Shown one piece after another: positions 33,701-56,545 of a DNA stretch of 64,000 nt. Origin of the DNA: Daucus carota subsp. sativus (lineage: Eukaryota; Streptophyta; Magnoliopsida; Apiales; Apiaceae). The DNA lies in the NCBI RefSeq assembly GCF_001625215.2, contig NC_030385.2, positions 45,347,598 to 45,411,597 of the forward strand, read 5' to 3'. The notes under the pieces are model-generated. The model was not told where the DNA came from. It worked only from the letters and a program-made list of their open reading frames with translations, and did not search any database. Position 1 is the first letter of the stretch; every line of letters starts with the position of its first letter. A program made the translations under genes and the position numbers.

Positions 33701-36691
33701 AACCTGCAGCAAATCGGGTTTCTTAGGACTCATCATGTCTGGTACAAATATAAAGTACATTGACAATATTACACTGCTAATTTAAAATCATATATTACAT
33801 TAATGCACATTCAATCGAGAAACTGTGCAAGTGATGCTTATACATAAACTGGTAAAACATCTAGAGAGCTATTCAAATTACCAATTATGTTATAAATGAT
33901 CCAGTTCTCTACTATCAAACTTAAGGCAACTACAATAACAGTATATTAAGCTACAGCTCCATCAATGATGCTTGAGAAAATATAACCCAAAGAAACTGAT
34001 ATGAGCCAGACTATTCACAAGTTTTTAATTTCAGAATTGACATTGACACTGGGATCCGGATCTGAACGTCATCCAGATATCAACTCTCCATCTTACACAG
34101 CCTATATCTAATTTCAGTGACCTATCTCTATGAGAAAGATAGGAATAAGAACATAAATGAAGAAACAGAGGTGAAATGAATGTAAAAGGAGAAAAGAAGC
34201 AACTCTTGCCTTGATTTGTGCAATTGTTTGCTATGCAGTATAATACAATGATAGGTATTTATTTATAAGAACTATCATATTATCCAAGTGTCGGATCCTT
34301 ATAAAATGTGTCCCGGAGTCTTTAATTTGGTAGTTTGAAAGATCTGACACCCTGATATGTGTCCGTGTCGGATCTTTCTAAAAGAGTTTAAGCATCATAG
34401 TATTTAACTAATAACTAGATGCATTCTTATATTCAGATAATTATCTATCTGACATCAACCGTTGTTTCAATTACTGAACTTCTCAACTCATTTCTTTTAT
34501 CTTGAAACGCGATGGTCCTATATGTGTCCATGACACAATAATCATTGTAGGCAATATCAATTGGTGTAAAACCATATTATAATCCTGATAAGGGGTGGAA
34601 AGTCCAACAATGAAACTAACTAAAATCACACTACACATCGCCATTACATGATATGCGAAAAAGGACGAGATTTAAAATTGCGGAAAACAATAAAAAGATA
34701 AATTTGGGTAGTCACTCAAAACCGACACCTCAAGATAAGATAAGAATTAGGGTGTTCCCATCGCATAAGAACAGTGTTGTTAAAGGCAAAAAGCGCAGCG
34801 AGAAGCGCACTATACAAATTTATATGTGTGTGTGTGTATTAAGATATGTGTAAAACTAAACATACTATTTAATAATTATAGCCCTAAAATATTGAACTAG
34901 ACCAATGTTTCATACTACTAAAAGATATCAAGGATAAAATTTAAATTTGTCCATCAACATCTTCTTCCTTGCCCATATACTCCCACTCATCAGAACTAAG
35001 ATCGAGACTCCTGTTCTGTGCAAATTTAATCTCCTCTTGTTGAAAAGAGAAAGTGAGAAGACAAACCTGAGAGAGAAGATTTGTAGCCGCTGGAAAGTCT
35101 CTGATAGTAGGAGGAAGGGTCTTCTTGAGGATATGTTGAAGATTTTGACGAAGCGGCTAGGTTTTGTTCTAATATTTTGTTTTATAATGGGCTTTAAAAA
35201 AGGCCCAGTAGGTTAAATACCAGCCTAGCTGTTTAATCACATCAGATCGATTAAAAATACATATCTACACAAAAGCCCGCTTTTTGACAGCTTTTATAAG
35301 CTTCTCGCTTCAGCAAAAAGCGCGCTTAAGCAGGGCTTTTGAATTTTTTCTGGGCTTTTTATAAAACGAAGCCCAACAGGTGCGCTCAAAGCGCGCTTTT
35401 AATAACACTGCATAAGGACTAAGCTTAGAACTTCCAACTCGTAGAAGAGAGAAAAAATATCCTGACCTCAACTATAAAAGAAGGGACTCAGTTTTCAAAT
35501 AGCTAATCAAAAAGAAAATTTAAAAAAATACACTTATCCATATAAGAGCAAAAATCTTAATAATAAACTAGTGAAAAATAATTATAGCATGGTTGTCCAG
35601 GAAGAAAAGGGTTAGAGATAGGATAAGTGATTTCACAATTGTTTATAAAGATATTTCAACAAGAATGGACTCTGGTAAAGCCTGCACTGCAATATTGCAC
35701 TATTTAGGGGGCTGTAAATTTACAGAGACTGTATACTTGTCAAGTCAAGTTTGTAACATTCAATATTTCTTAGTAGAGGTCAAAATTCACCAAGAATCAG
35801 CTGAACCCATTTCTCGTTGCAGTACTCTTGCACACTTTAAGCTTGTTCTCAGCTAATAATGTGCAGATAAAACAGTTTAGGTGTTCTTAAAATATCTAAT
35901 GAGTATGACTTCCACATATCAACAAATGACTTCCACCTAGCATTGCTCTCTTCCCTTACAATTATGGGCCATGATTACTTTGCAATGTTAGTGCCGGTTG
36001 ATTAAAAGACAAATAATGAGATATAAAACCAAAACTAAACTAATGAGGACCGGGAGTAATAGTAACAAAATTAACCCCTTCCTTTCTTTGACGAACAAAT
36101 TTCCAACCAGAGCCTGACCTTCCAAACTTGATACCAACAATTCATTGTACATTCTCAAATGAACATATATGCACCAACCAACAATCAACAACGAGATGCC
36201 TATATCCTCATATAAACTAGCGGAAACATGTCTTCACACATGTATAGTATTCCCTTTTCCAATTTTGCACGAGGTGTGAAAGATTAGCTAATTAGCTAGC
36301 TTAACATATCATCGAAGAGCAATCAACACCCATGTAACAAAAATAATACTTATGTTCAATTCAGCACCCAATTAATCAATCTTTACAATATTAAAAACAA
36401 GACATGCAAGAAAATCAAATTATAAAAAAGAAATAAAAATTCACCTCCTTAAGTTTAAGAGTTTTTGATTTCGAACTCCGATTAATCGGCGTCGGCGGAG
36501 GAATCTCAATCACATCGGGGTCCATAGAACTCCCTCCCGGAAACACACGCTTCCTAATATAACAATCCAATCACATACAAATCATAATCACGATATATCA
36601 GCATACATATATAGAGAGATGCATATATAGAGTGAGAGAGTTACTTCGCTTTCGCTGCTATATAACTTCTCCCTATCGCCGGCGACTCCAT
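30727..36691 (-). CDS. Ubiquitin-conjugating enzyme E2, UBC25/PHO2-related family
   Basis: Eight exons: 36,645-36,691, 36,445-36,553, 33,611-33,703, 32,344-33,483, 32,194-32,257, 31,938-32,077, 31,529-31,840 and 30,727-31,059. All have GT/AG junctions and stay in frame, giving 745 aa. The first 460 residues are a long Ser/Pro/Asn-rich linker with acidic patches ([16 protein letters not shown]). The UBC fold covers roughly 464-620: [45 protein letters not shown] and [15 protein letters not shown] with the catalytic Cys at about 553. The tail has the family-typical HFEDFV segment. These large E2s resemble Arabidopsis UBC25/UBC26 and the PHO2 (UBC24) group; the client is unknown. Introns 2 and 3 flank the 5' third, and intron 2 (2.7 kb) holds a Mutator-like element. 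It is head-to-head with NSF at 2.3 kb. Confidence 0.93.
34773..35409. mobile_element. Mutator-like non-autonomous element in UBC25 intron 2
   Basis: Ends AGTGTTGTTAAAGGC and GCGCTTTTAATAACACT are inverted repeats. They are flanked by GCATAAGAAC (34,763-34,772) and GCATAAGGAC (35,410-35,419), a ten-base duplication with one mismatch. That length fits Mutator-like elements better than hAT. GCGC-rich strings (AAAAAGCGC, AAAGCGCGC) occur at both ends. Confidence 0.7.
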
Positions 36692-36760
36692 CGTCCAATT
36701 AAATTGGGGGAACCGCTGCTAGGGTTACGTAATCCCCGACTTTTTAGCTTTCCATCTGAT

Positions 36761-36855
36761 GAGAGAGAGAGAGAGGGAGAGAGAGAGAGAGACTGTGCGT
36801 GTAAGCAGCGAGGGTTTATTTGGGAGAGATTGAGAGAGAGAGAGAGAGAGAGATT
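36761..36855. repeat. GA-rich microsatellites in the UBC25 5' flank
   Basis: Three GAGAGAGA blocks within 95 bp, 70 bases upstream of the E2 start. On the sense strand they are CT-rich, probably part of the leader or core promoter. Confidence 0.8.
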
Positions 36856-39019
36856 TGTTTCTATTATAAGACTTGGCGCCTAGTTGGTTAAGTAGATCCT
36901 ACAGAAACTGACGTTACAACTATTAGGCTTTGTGTTCTTGTAAAACTAGAATTCTGTAATTAGGTGCCCCTGGTTTTGGGGTTAATCACGGGTGTGCCAC
37001 TGCGCTTCGTTATTCTCGCTTTTGGAATGAACTGTCGTTGGTCATGCGTGTCAATGTGATGGATCCCATTAGTGCTTTTGTAGGCCATGTTTGGAAAAAC
37101 GTTTAAAGTTACCCCCTTTATCTCGCTTTTTTCCCTATTTTATCGGGTAAAAAAGAAGTTGCAATTTGGTAAATACATTCATTAGTTTATTTTATCTATT
37201 TTATCTATAAGCAACGGTGGAACAAGATCCGGTGAAAGGGAGGGGATGACAGTACATGATATTATCTTGAATTTCTACTGTAGACTGTTTTGATATTAGG
37301 TTAGTTGGATAATAATTTATGTAAGTTTAGTAGATAGGCTTTAGTTAGTTTTTGCATATATGCAATATCTCATGTATTTGAATAAAATTTTGTAAATATC
37401 GATATAAAATATTTAGGATTTGAATACAATTTTAAAATATTCGATAAATTTAAATGAGATTTTCTACGACATAAATAATACTGAGATAAATTTAAATTCG
37501 AATTATATATGTGTCATCTTCTTCGTAGTTTGATTCGAATTTTCTTGTTTGAAGAGTGGTTTATCTTATTCAAATTGAATTTTGAGCATGGTCATACACT
37601 TTAATAATTTATAGTTAACTCATACAAGAGACCAATAATATCACTCTTAAAATACAGGAGGCTCAAATCTCATGCAGATCATTTATATTTCTCATACGAT
37701 TAATTATATACATGATATTTTTTTATTATTACATGGTTAAAGATAATTTTAGTGCAATCAAAATATGTTAATTATCGTATCAAAATATAATGATTTCATG
37801 TATAACGAGCACTACATCATCATCATCATCATCATTATTATTATTGTGAGAATTATTTATGACAGTTTTGACATATAGAATCTCATGGCATGTCAATCGA
37901 ACATCATGTATGTGGTTACGTTTGTTTTTAAGTTTCATTGTACGAGTGATCAATGAGATGCGATCATCTGTTAAAAGATAACAACATTCCCACGGTACAA
38001 ACTTTGAATAAAAAGCAGAGTCTGAAGAGGGTAAAATGTACGCAGGCCATGCCCGTACCCTTAAAGTAGAGAGGCCGTTTTCGTGAGACCCCCGATTTAG
38101 TGCATAATAAATAAACTAGTGTGTCGCAAAATCCATAATTCTGTTACATGGGACTTACGTGTGTCGCAAAGTCCTCCGCCAATTGAATGATTTGAACGCT
38201 TTTCGAAATATGATAACTTGAAAATGGATCCGCCTCGAATATGCTGCTAAACGAAAACAAACACCCATGTGCCGGAAGAAGTTTATGATTACTGACTAGA
38301 GTGGTGAAATATCAATCAAGACAGTTACAAGAAGAAGAGAGAATGATGTTCCCTGCCAGATACTGTGCACGTCTCCCTCATAAGTCGAATAAATTTATGG
38401 GAAAAGTCTTAAAACAATTGATGCAAAGAAGTGAAGAAGAAGACACGGAGAAGAAAAATAGACGGGAGGGATGAACGGAGGAAAACGACACAATACTCGT
38501 CAGTATTCAAGTATTCACCCTAATTTTAGGACGCCATTCCATAGCAATTCTCATCATCATCATCGATCTTTCATGGCGATGTTAATCTCTTACTGTAGAT
38601 ATAGTGTTCGTAGCGTTCAAGAAGGCGTGAATGTATTTTCTTGTAGTCGTGTCTCTCAATTCTTGATTTTTCTCTCAATTCTTGATTTTATTTCCAAGTA
38701 GTTGATGCTAAACACCAATTTAATTTAAGTATTCTAGTAACTCAACAAAAATACATTTATCTCACAAACAAAAACAAACAAATTCGACAATTTAGCTGAC
38801 CCCACCCACACATAAATATCCCAAAACAAACGATCCCATACAAATATCAAAAGTTCAAAACGCTTTAAAAACTGGCCCAGTTAGGTATAGTAGCCCAAAC
38901 AAAAGCCCCTGTTCTTCACTTTCGAACCAGCCCAGACGCTCCATTTCTTCCAAACGAAGCAAAAACAAAACAAAACGAAACTAAAATCAACTCAAAAATC
39001 AAATTAAATCAAAGCAGCA
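36856..39019. other. Divergent intergenic region between UBC25 and NSF
   Basis: Shared 5' flank of two head-to-head genes. It contains a (CAT)n/(TAT)n microsatellite at about 37,813-37,847 and a SINE-like fragment. An unsupported 76-codon frame lies at 38,471-38,701 (His-rich centre, no known motif). The stretch before 39,020 is A/C-rich and probably the NSF leader. Confidence 0.45.
37985..38105 (-). mobile_element. Au-like SINE fragment
   Basis: The minus strand reads GGCCTCTCTACTTTAAGGGT followed by GGCCTGCGTACATTTTACCC, like the widespread angiosperm Au-type SINE body (GGCCTGCGTACAT and TTACCCTC). The 5' tRNA-related part and a clear tail are not seen. Confidence 0.45.
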
Positions 39020-50489
<11,470 letters not shown>

Positions 50490-52056
50490 ATGCAGTATCC
50501 CTTCTTCTGGTGGTGTGAACAGCAGTTTTGTAAATTTTGCATTACGAGATTATATTCATTTGACTAATATCCTTGGTCAAAGTTATAGCTGGGTGAGGAG
50601 TTATACTCAAGGTGATTATAGTTTTGGTGAAGTTATACTTGAGGTTATATGAGTTGCATGGTATTCTTCTGATCTGTTGTGTTGTAACTTATAAGGACTT
50701 AGTTACCCTGTGGGCCGAATATTATTGATTTATTATCATTCCTCTTTTTCCAGTATACTGCTCTTTGTTCATATTATAAGCAAGGTTCTACGTTCCTATA
50801 TAGAGTTTCTAAACCGTACATGTCGGGTTGATAAGGTAAGGGGCATGGCCCCCAATATTTTTTTTGTTTTTTTACATATTGTTCCCGTATAAATTTTACA
50901 AAATTATAGAAGCGCTCGCGGATGTTTTCCGAAAATTTACTTGGTGTCCTAGATACAAAACATCCTAGATCAGTAGATCCAATGTACCCCTGCCTTCGTG
51001 TCTAATCTCCTTTGAACCTGGGTCCTGCTTGAAGTAGAGAGCCTACAACTTGAGAATGATCTACAAGTATAATTATTATATTAAATCATCAATTTTTGTG
51101 GACAACAAAAAAGAATATTATACTTTTGGACTATGGAACGAAACAAAGGCATTGATTGAGACATGTATGGAGAAGAAAGTTGAAAAGGATCGAAGAAGAT
51201 GGGCATGCTTTAGTTGCTGCAATACACATACATGATAGTGGTACATTTCATACTCTCGTGCAGTAGACATTGACGTTGAAAATACGAACGAAAGGCTACG
51301 ATCTGTTTGGCAATAACACTAGTACAAAAAAAGGTTTATTATTTGAAGAAGCAATAATTATTAGCTACACAAATATAAAGGGAATACATAAATCAATTCA
51401 AAACAGAATTTCCTGGAATTTATATGATTTTTCTGGAAATAAAAGGAATCAGTGGTCTTCAAGACTTCGATATCTTTTCTACAAATGTGGTTCTTTGTTA
51501 TACGGGACAAAAGGTGTAGACCCTAAAAGAAAATGCTAGAGATTGTACTGAATTACTGATCGACTAAATGGACGGCTGGCAAATAAATAGTCTCAAACTT
51601 GGAATTCTTTTTCATCCTGAAAACTCAGATTTCAAACAAAAAAAAAAGCGTTAAATTTATACTATGAGAAACATACACGAATTTAATCAGAACTGATTAA
51701 TTTTATTTTTTTATTTTATTTTATATGCAGTTATATAATATTTTTGGTTATAAGCGTAGTCATGATATATCCATACAAGTGTATAAATAGATCTGGTAAT
51801 CGAATGAATGAATTTTGATAACTTATGACTGTGGATTGATTTTAAGAGGAAAAAATATGAAAGAATTTATGATTGAACTTTCTATAGGAATAATAGATAC
51901 TAGAGTCTTATATAATTTTTTATTTTTCTGTTTAAATTTCTGTTTTCCATATTCTTTTCAGAACTGCGGTAAAAAATAGTACAGTATTGTATGAATAAGA
52001 GTTAAATGTTTGATAACTTTATTAATATTTACATATTTTGAATTATAATATAAAAA
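50490..52056. other. NSF 3' flank and spacer
   Basis: Holds the NSF 3' UTR. A degraded repeat at about 50,836-50,985 shares GTTTTCCGAAAATTT(A/G)CTT and CAAAATTATA with the element at 54,297. An 89-codon plus-strand frame lies at 51,270-51,539 (SWNLYDFSGNKRNQWSSRLR); its aromatic and basic composition is not random-looking, but I cannot place it. Nothing else is supported. Confidence 0.4.
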
Positions 52057-52188
52057 TACTTCATCCGTCCCTATTAATTTTTATATCTTTTTATGACTTA
52101 ATATATATTTAAGATGTATGTTAAATATAATTTAATTTTTAATTTTTCGAATAATAAAATCGAATTTTATTTTGGAAGGAAGATAGTA
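52057..52188. mobile_element. Short Stowaway-like MITE upstream of the metallothionein gene
   Basis: A 132-bp element begins TACTTCATCCGTCCCTATTA and ends GGAAGGAAGATAGTA, with TA borders. It lies about 330 bp upstream of the metallothionein ATG. Confidence 0.7.
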
Positions 52189-52416
52189 CAGGATTCACAA
52201 AATGGCAAAGCATCAAGTTGATGAATGTCAGATATTTAAAAGGATGGACGAGAGAAGGATAGGTAGGCCCCATCTCCAATCTCCATTATTAAGATTCCTC
52301 AAGCAACCCCCTTTATTCATAGAAGCGTGTGCTCTTCTCATGCCTCGAAACACCCCTCACCTTACTCTACTGTACACTTGTTCCGTTTGGGCCCCCAATG
52401 GGCCCATTTCTCCCTC

Positions 52417-52424
52417 TATAAATA
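52417..52424 (+). promoter_or_regulatory. TATA box of the metallothionein gene
   Basis: TATAAATA lies 101 bases before the ATG, preceded by two GGGCCCA-like motifs (GGGCCCCCAATGGGCCCA). It is an optimal plant TATA box, expected for a highly expressed gene. Confidence 0.8.
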
Positions 52425-52524
52425 CCAGCCCAAACACACAACTGGAAATCATAGCAAACTACAAAGCTCTTACATACATTACATTCTTGCATACCATACC
52501 ACCTCTTCAAGCCTTTTACTAACC

Positions 52525-53168
52525 ATGTCGAACACCTGCGGCAACTGTGACTGCGCTGACAAGACCCAGTGCGTGTAAGTATAAATTTCCTTCTTAATAC
52601 TTTCCTATTTATCATATTTTCGGTTTAGCAGACGTGGCGCATATGTTCAGCGGAAAAAAATGGTGAAACAAAAAATTATCTCAGAATTTTCGCATTCAAC
52701 ATTTTTTTCTCTGATATATGCTAGTATCATTCGTATGTTCCGACATACTAGATTAGAGAGCCAAATATATGTTATCTTATAAGTTTTACGAAAAATTTGA
52801 GATTTTAGCAGAACCAGTAACTGACAGATAAGGAGAGAATTATATTAGTGGTTATCTATGTGCATGTATTGTTTACTAAGCAATATCTAATGGTGAATTT
52901 CGACACATGAATTGCAGGAAGAAGGGAAACAGCTTCGGCCTTGACATCGTTGAGACCGAGAAAATGTATGCTCTTCCTCGACCTTTAAAAATCACGAATC
53001 AAGCTTAGCTCGTCGTACTTTTGTTTGTTATAGATGTATTAGTGAAGTGAACTGAATTGTTATTGCAGCTCCGCTGAGACTATCATGATGGAGGGGTCTG
53101 AGAACGACGGAAAGTGCAAGTGCGGAACCAGCTGCACCTGCACCAACTGCACTTGCGGTGGCCATTAA
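52525..53168 (+). CDS. Metallothionein type 3
   Basis: Three exons, 52,525-52,574, 52,918-52,965 and 53,069-53,168, give 65 aa. Splice junctions split the Val17 and Ile33 codons. The N-terminal domain is MSNTCGNCDCADKTQC (Cys 5, 8, 10, 16). A Cys-free linker includes KKGNSFGLDIVETEK, and the C-terminal domain has six Cys in the CKCGTSCTCTNCTC pattern (49-62). This is the p3/type 3 signature. The protein binds Zn and Cu ions through thiolates in the cytosol and buffers metals and redox stress; type 3 genes are usually strong in leaves and ripening fruit. A diverged paralogue lies at 55,262-56,010. Confidence 0.97.
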
Positions 53169-53267
53169 GACGAGATCTTAACACGGAATTAGTTGGTTGA
53201 TTCTTTTGTTGGCGTTGCTTGCAAGAGGGTGATTAGCTAATTCTGATATCTCTCTATCTATCTATAC

Positions 53268-53273
53268 AATAAA
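53268..53273 (+). promoter_or_regulatory. Polyadenylation signal of the metallothionein gene
   Basis: AATAAA 100 bases after the stop codon. Confidence 0.6.
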
Positions 53274-53299
53274 AGTCATGTAACTGTAACACTAAGTAC

Positions 53300-53879
53300 T
53301 GTCGAATTGTGTTTGTTCTGTGCTTGTTTGTTGTAGAGTGTAATATATGGTCAGGACTCGCGACTCCAGTGAGCCTGTGACCATGCTCTGTGCTCTGTAA
53401 CTTGTTATGAATCTATAAATTTGTGTTGTGTTATAAGTTGACTTAGCTTCCCTAGCCGATTCGTTTATGCACCTTCTTCTTGGTAATTTATCAGTTCTAT
53501 ATAGTACATACTACGTAGTGGTCAGTGACGGAATCAGAAATTGAAATGACTTGAAAGATTTAAAAAAAATGTTTTATTCACCGTTTATTTGAATTGAATT
53601 TTTAACGTGTGCCCATCTACGTGCTATAGTGACAAGAATCAGAAATTGAAATTACGGAGGGATCTAATTTTTTATTTTTTTTTTATCGTTTATTTGAGAA
53701 GATTTTCATTTGAACATATTTTGGATATACACTAACAAATATTGTTTAGTTAAGTGGTGTATCTCAAATTTCATAATTAATTATAACACACGAAAATCTA
53801 CTATCAACAGAAATCTTTCAAATAAAAAGTAAATCAAGCAGCTCAATCATAATACTCTCAATATATTTCTAAGAACAAA
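53300..53879. other. Metallothionein 3' flank
   Basis: From 53,390 to about 53,445 it matches the 3' flank of the paralogue (near 56,085-56,130). It contains an imperfect repeat of GAATCAGAAATTGAAAT (about 53,530 and 53,636). No gene is supported. Confidence 0.45.
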
Positions 53880-54500
53880 TTTACATGACATAGTCACACA
53901 AGGTAAATTTATAAAGTCTACTACTCTGATTACACTATATGCAACTGTGCTTTGATTTCGAAATCTACAAAACAAACTATCCCACAATGTGCTCAATCAT
54001 ACCAACAAGGCAATCAGTCTGTCAAAATTGTCATATAAAAAAACAACGAAATAAATCAAGAAGCTCATAACTCACCATCAGTTTGGATGCCAGAGCTAGC
54101 AGGATCGCGGAATCTGATCCCAGAAAACTAATCATACCTCTCCCTCCAAGTGTACAGAAGAAAGAACACCCATGACAGTGCCAAGACAATATCCCCAACC
54201 ACAAGCCTTAACCAGTTGCATCAAGATCCTCGAGTTTCCTATCGAAGTAAATTCTCCACACTGCTGTAACCACATGTAGAAAAACACATCCCTGGCCGGG
54301 GCGGATCTAGGAAGAGACGCGGGGAACACGTGTCTCCCCTAGATATTTTTTTTTACATTTTTTCACCATTCTAAATTTTGCAAAATTATAAAAATGGCCC
54401 GAAAAATTTAAAAATATATAAGTGTTTTCCGAAAATTTGCTTCGTGCCATGTGCTGGATCCGTCCCAGCCCCCTCACAAAAAAGCCTTAAAAAAATCTAC
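53880..54500 (-). pseudogene. 3' fragment of the membrane-protein gene, duplicated
   Basis: Matches 56,670-57,041 plus the first bases after the LTR element (61,885-61,935). The coding part runs from the stop codon at 54,128 to about 54,500. One base is missing in the segment after CTTAACCAGTTGC, shifting the frame. No upstream part of the gene is present, and an element is inserted at 54,297. This is the truncated end of a tandem duplication with the metallothionein gene. Confidence 0.85.
54297..54471. mobile_element. Small MITE-like repeat in the pseudogene fragment
   Basis: It starts CGGGGCGGATCTAGG and ends CTGGATCCGTCCCAGC, imperfect inverted ends. Homology to the membrane gene resumes right after it (AAAAAAGCCTT), so the limits come from the paralogue. 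Flanks CCCTGGC and CCCTCAC may be a poor target duplication. Related sequence at 50,836. Confidence 0.6.
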
Positions 54501-55137
54501 CTAAATATCCTGATCTCTTATCTGTAATCCTAACGAATTTCAATATGAATTAACCTATAATCCGTTTCGAATCCAAACCAAATAAAAAAAATAGATATGT
54601 ATATGAATGTAGACGATTAGATCCAAACCCCATCGTTGACTTAGACTCTCCATAATTGACTTAATTAATGGTAATATATTAACACTTTACAAAACGTGTT
54701 AGCATGTGTCTTTCTATTAAATTGTCATCTTACGTCTTTAAATTGCTTATCAGAAGATAATGTCAAAGATTTTCTTGGATTTGCATTTGATGAGTTCAGT
54801 TGTAAATAGTTACTTCTTTAAATTACTTCTCTTGTTTTGGAGTTTCTGTGATTAATTTAAAAATTAATAGGAATTATATGATCCTATAACTACTTTATAA
54901 TACAGTTTTCATTATTATAATATATTTTGTATCATTGATATATTTTTATTAAATATCTGTTTCTAAATATTTTTCAAGATAAATATACCAGAAAATAATT
55001 GATTCTCATGCACCCCTTCCTGATCGAATATTAAAAATCCATATTTCAAGTATTTGGGTTATATTTTTAATATTTTATTTTTTATTCGGAAAACAACCAA
55101 ACTCGGGCCCCACTCAGCTCTACCACCTTTGTAAATC
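54501..55137. other. Spacer with the second duplication junction
   Basis: AT-rich spacer. The join between the truncated membrane-gene copy and the promoter of the second metallothionein copy must lie here. No gene is supported. Confidence 0.4.
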
Positions 55138-55145
55138 TATAAGTA
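55138..55145 (+). promoter_or_regulatory. TATA-like box of the metallothionein paralogue
   Basis: TATAAGTA lies 124 bases before the ATG. The leader AGCAAACTACAAAGCTC after it is identical to that of the normal metallothionein, so the promoter was duplicated with the gene. The match is one base weaker than TATAAATA of the parent. Confidence 0.6.
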
Positions 55146-55261
55146 GCAGGCTAGTAGCCCAGAAAGGCAGAAACACACAACTACACGAGGAAATATAGCA
55201 AACTACAAAGCTCAAGTTAACTACATCATACCCAACGATTTTCTCCAGTTTTTTACCGACC

Positions 55262-56010
55262 ATGTCGAACATCAGTGTTGACTCTGGCTCTGTTGAGGAG
55301 ACCCAGGACGTGTAAGTTTTTTTTTACTTCCAATTATTATTAGATTTTTAAAGTGTAAGTTTACTTTTACTTGCAGTTACTATTAGATTTGGGATAAGTC
55401 TTAAGCACATAAATTTTGATCTAACGGGTAACGGGTGTTTGGATCATAATTAATGGGATCTGTTAATATGAATAGAAACTTCAAACAAATTTTATCGTAT
55501 GTAACGAGAATCTCATTCTAATACTCTCCATTCCCGTATATATTATTTTCATTCTCATCCGCAATCCAAATACTTCCTAAATTTCGATCTCTTCAAGTTT
55601 TTTAGTTTTTTTCAGTGCACAGAGAGAGGCACATAATTTTGGCCCATGTAACTCGAGTAGTAGTAATTATCGATGTCCATGTCGTGTTTACTAATTTACT
55701 AAGAAATTTCTAGCGGTAAATTTTAATACATGAACTGCAGGAAGAAGGGAAACTCCTATGGCAGTGAAATTGTTGAAACCAGGTATGCTCTTCTTAGTTC
55801 TTTGATGCGTATAAATTACGAATCAAGCTTGTCTCTGTGTTTCGTTTCTTGTTATTGTTTTAATGAAGTGAATTTGATTGTTGCTGCAGCTCTGGAGAGA
55901 CTATTTTGCTGGAAGAGGTGTCCGAGAACACGGAAAATACAAGCGCGGAACAAACTGCACCGGTGCCGACTGCACTTGAAGATGAGGTGACCATTGAGCC
56001 AAGCCTCTGA
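55262..56010 (+). CDS. Cysteine-free, acidic metallothionein-derived protein
   Basis: Three exons, 55,262-55,311, 55,741-55,782 and 55,890-56,010, give 70 aa in one open frame with intact GT/AG sites at the positions of the normal gene. Exon 1 reads MSNISVDSGSVEETQD: all four Cys codons of the parent are changed (to Ser, Ser, Ser, Asp). Exon 2 keeps KKGNSYGSEIVET but lacks two codons. In exon 3 one base is lost after GAGAAC, so the former Cys-rich domain is read in another frame as ENTENTSAEQTAPVPTAL and runs on to a later stop. The product has no Cys, 16 Asp/Glu and only two Lys. It cannot bind metal as a metallothionein. Either a remade gene or a pseudogene that is open by chance. Confidence 0.7.
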
Positions 56011-56071
56011 TATGGAATTAGTTGATTAATTGCATGCGGTGCTTGCATGAGGTTGATTAACTGATTACCTT

Positions 56072-56545
56072 GTGTACCTTCTGTTCCTTGGAACTTGTTA
56101 TGAATGTATGAATTTATATTGCAGAAGATTTAGCTTGTTTCGATCGGTGAATGGATTCTTGGATGAAATTTCGTTGATTATTCAGGGCCCATGGCATAGA
56201 TCGGTGTCCGCTCATAAAATTAGATACAAAATTATTGAACAACATGATATCGCAATTCCTCTGTCCTTTTGTGGGGTTGCTAATGGCCAATCTCAAACTC
56301 ATAAATTAGTTCCTAAGATTGATCTTTGGGCAGAAAATAATTCTACCTGTGGGTTTAAGGGGAGGCTTATCTTGACTGAATTAGAAAAGTCAATGATCAG
56401 ATTCCTTATAAAAGTTCAACTGATTTCGAATAATCAGGCAAAAAAAACAATCATAATTTGGATTTCAATCGATGATCATTTCAATTTGATCATCCTTTCA
56501 ATATTTGATTTTTTCCACGTACTTGTGACCTCCTGGTTTCGCTAG
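56072..56545 (+). other. Unrecognised 157-codon open frame in sequence unique to this copy
   Basis: From about 56,130 to 56,650 the sequence has no counterpart in the left duplication unit. It has a more balanced base composition than its surroundings. An open frame includes GPWHRSVSAHKIRYKIIEQH and LWAENNSTCGFKGRLILTEL. I know no family that matches. The start codon lies in duplicated metallothionein flank, so the frame as given is unlikely to be a native gene. An organelle-DNA insertion is possible but unproven. Confidence 0.3.

Noticed and set aside
38471-38701. 76-codon plus-strand frame upstream of NSF
   Set aside because: His-rich patch comes from a CAT repeat, and the C-terminus repeats FLIFLSILDF from a short tandem duplication. 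No family match; probably promoter or leader sequence.
54132-54329. 65-codon minus-strand frame as a small gene
   Set aside because: It is the out-of-frame reading of the truncated membrane-gene copy and runs into the inserted repeat.
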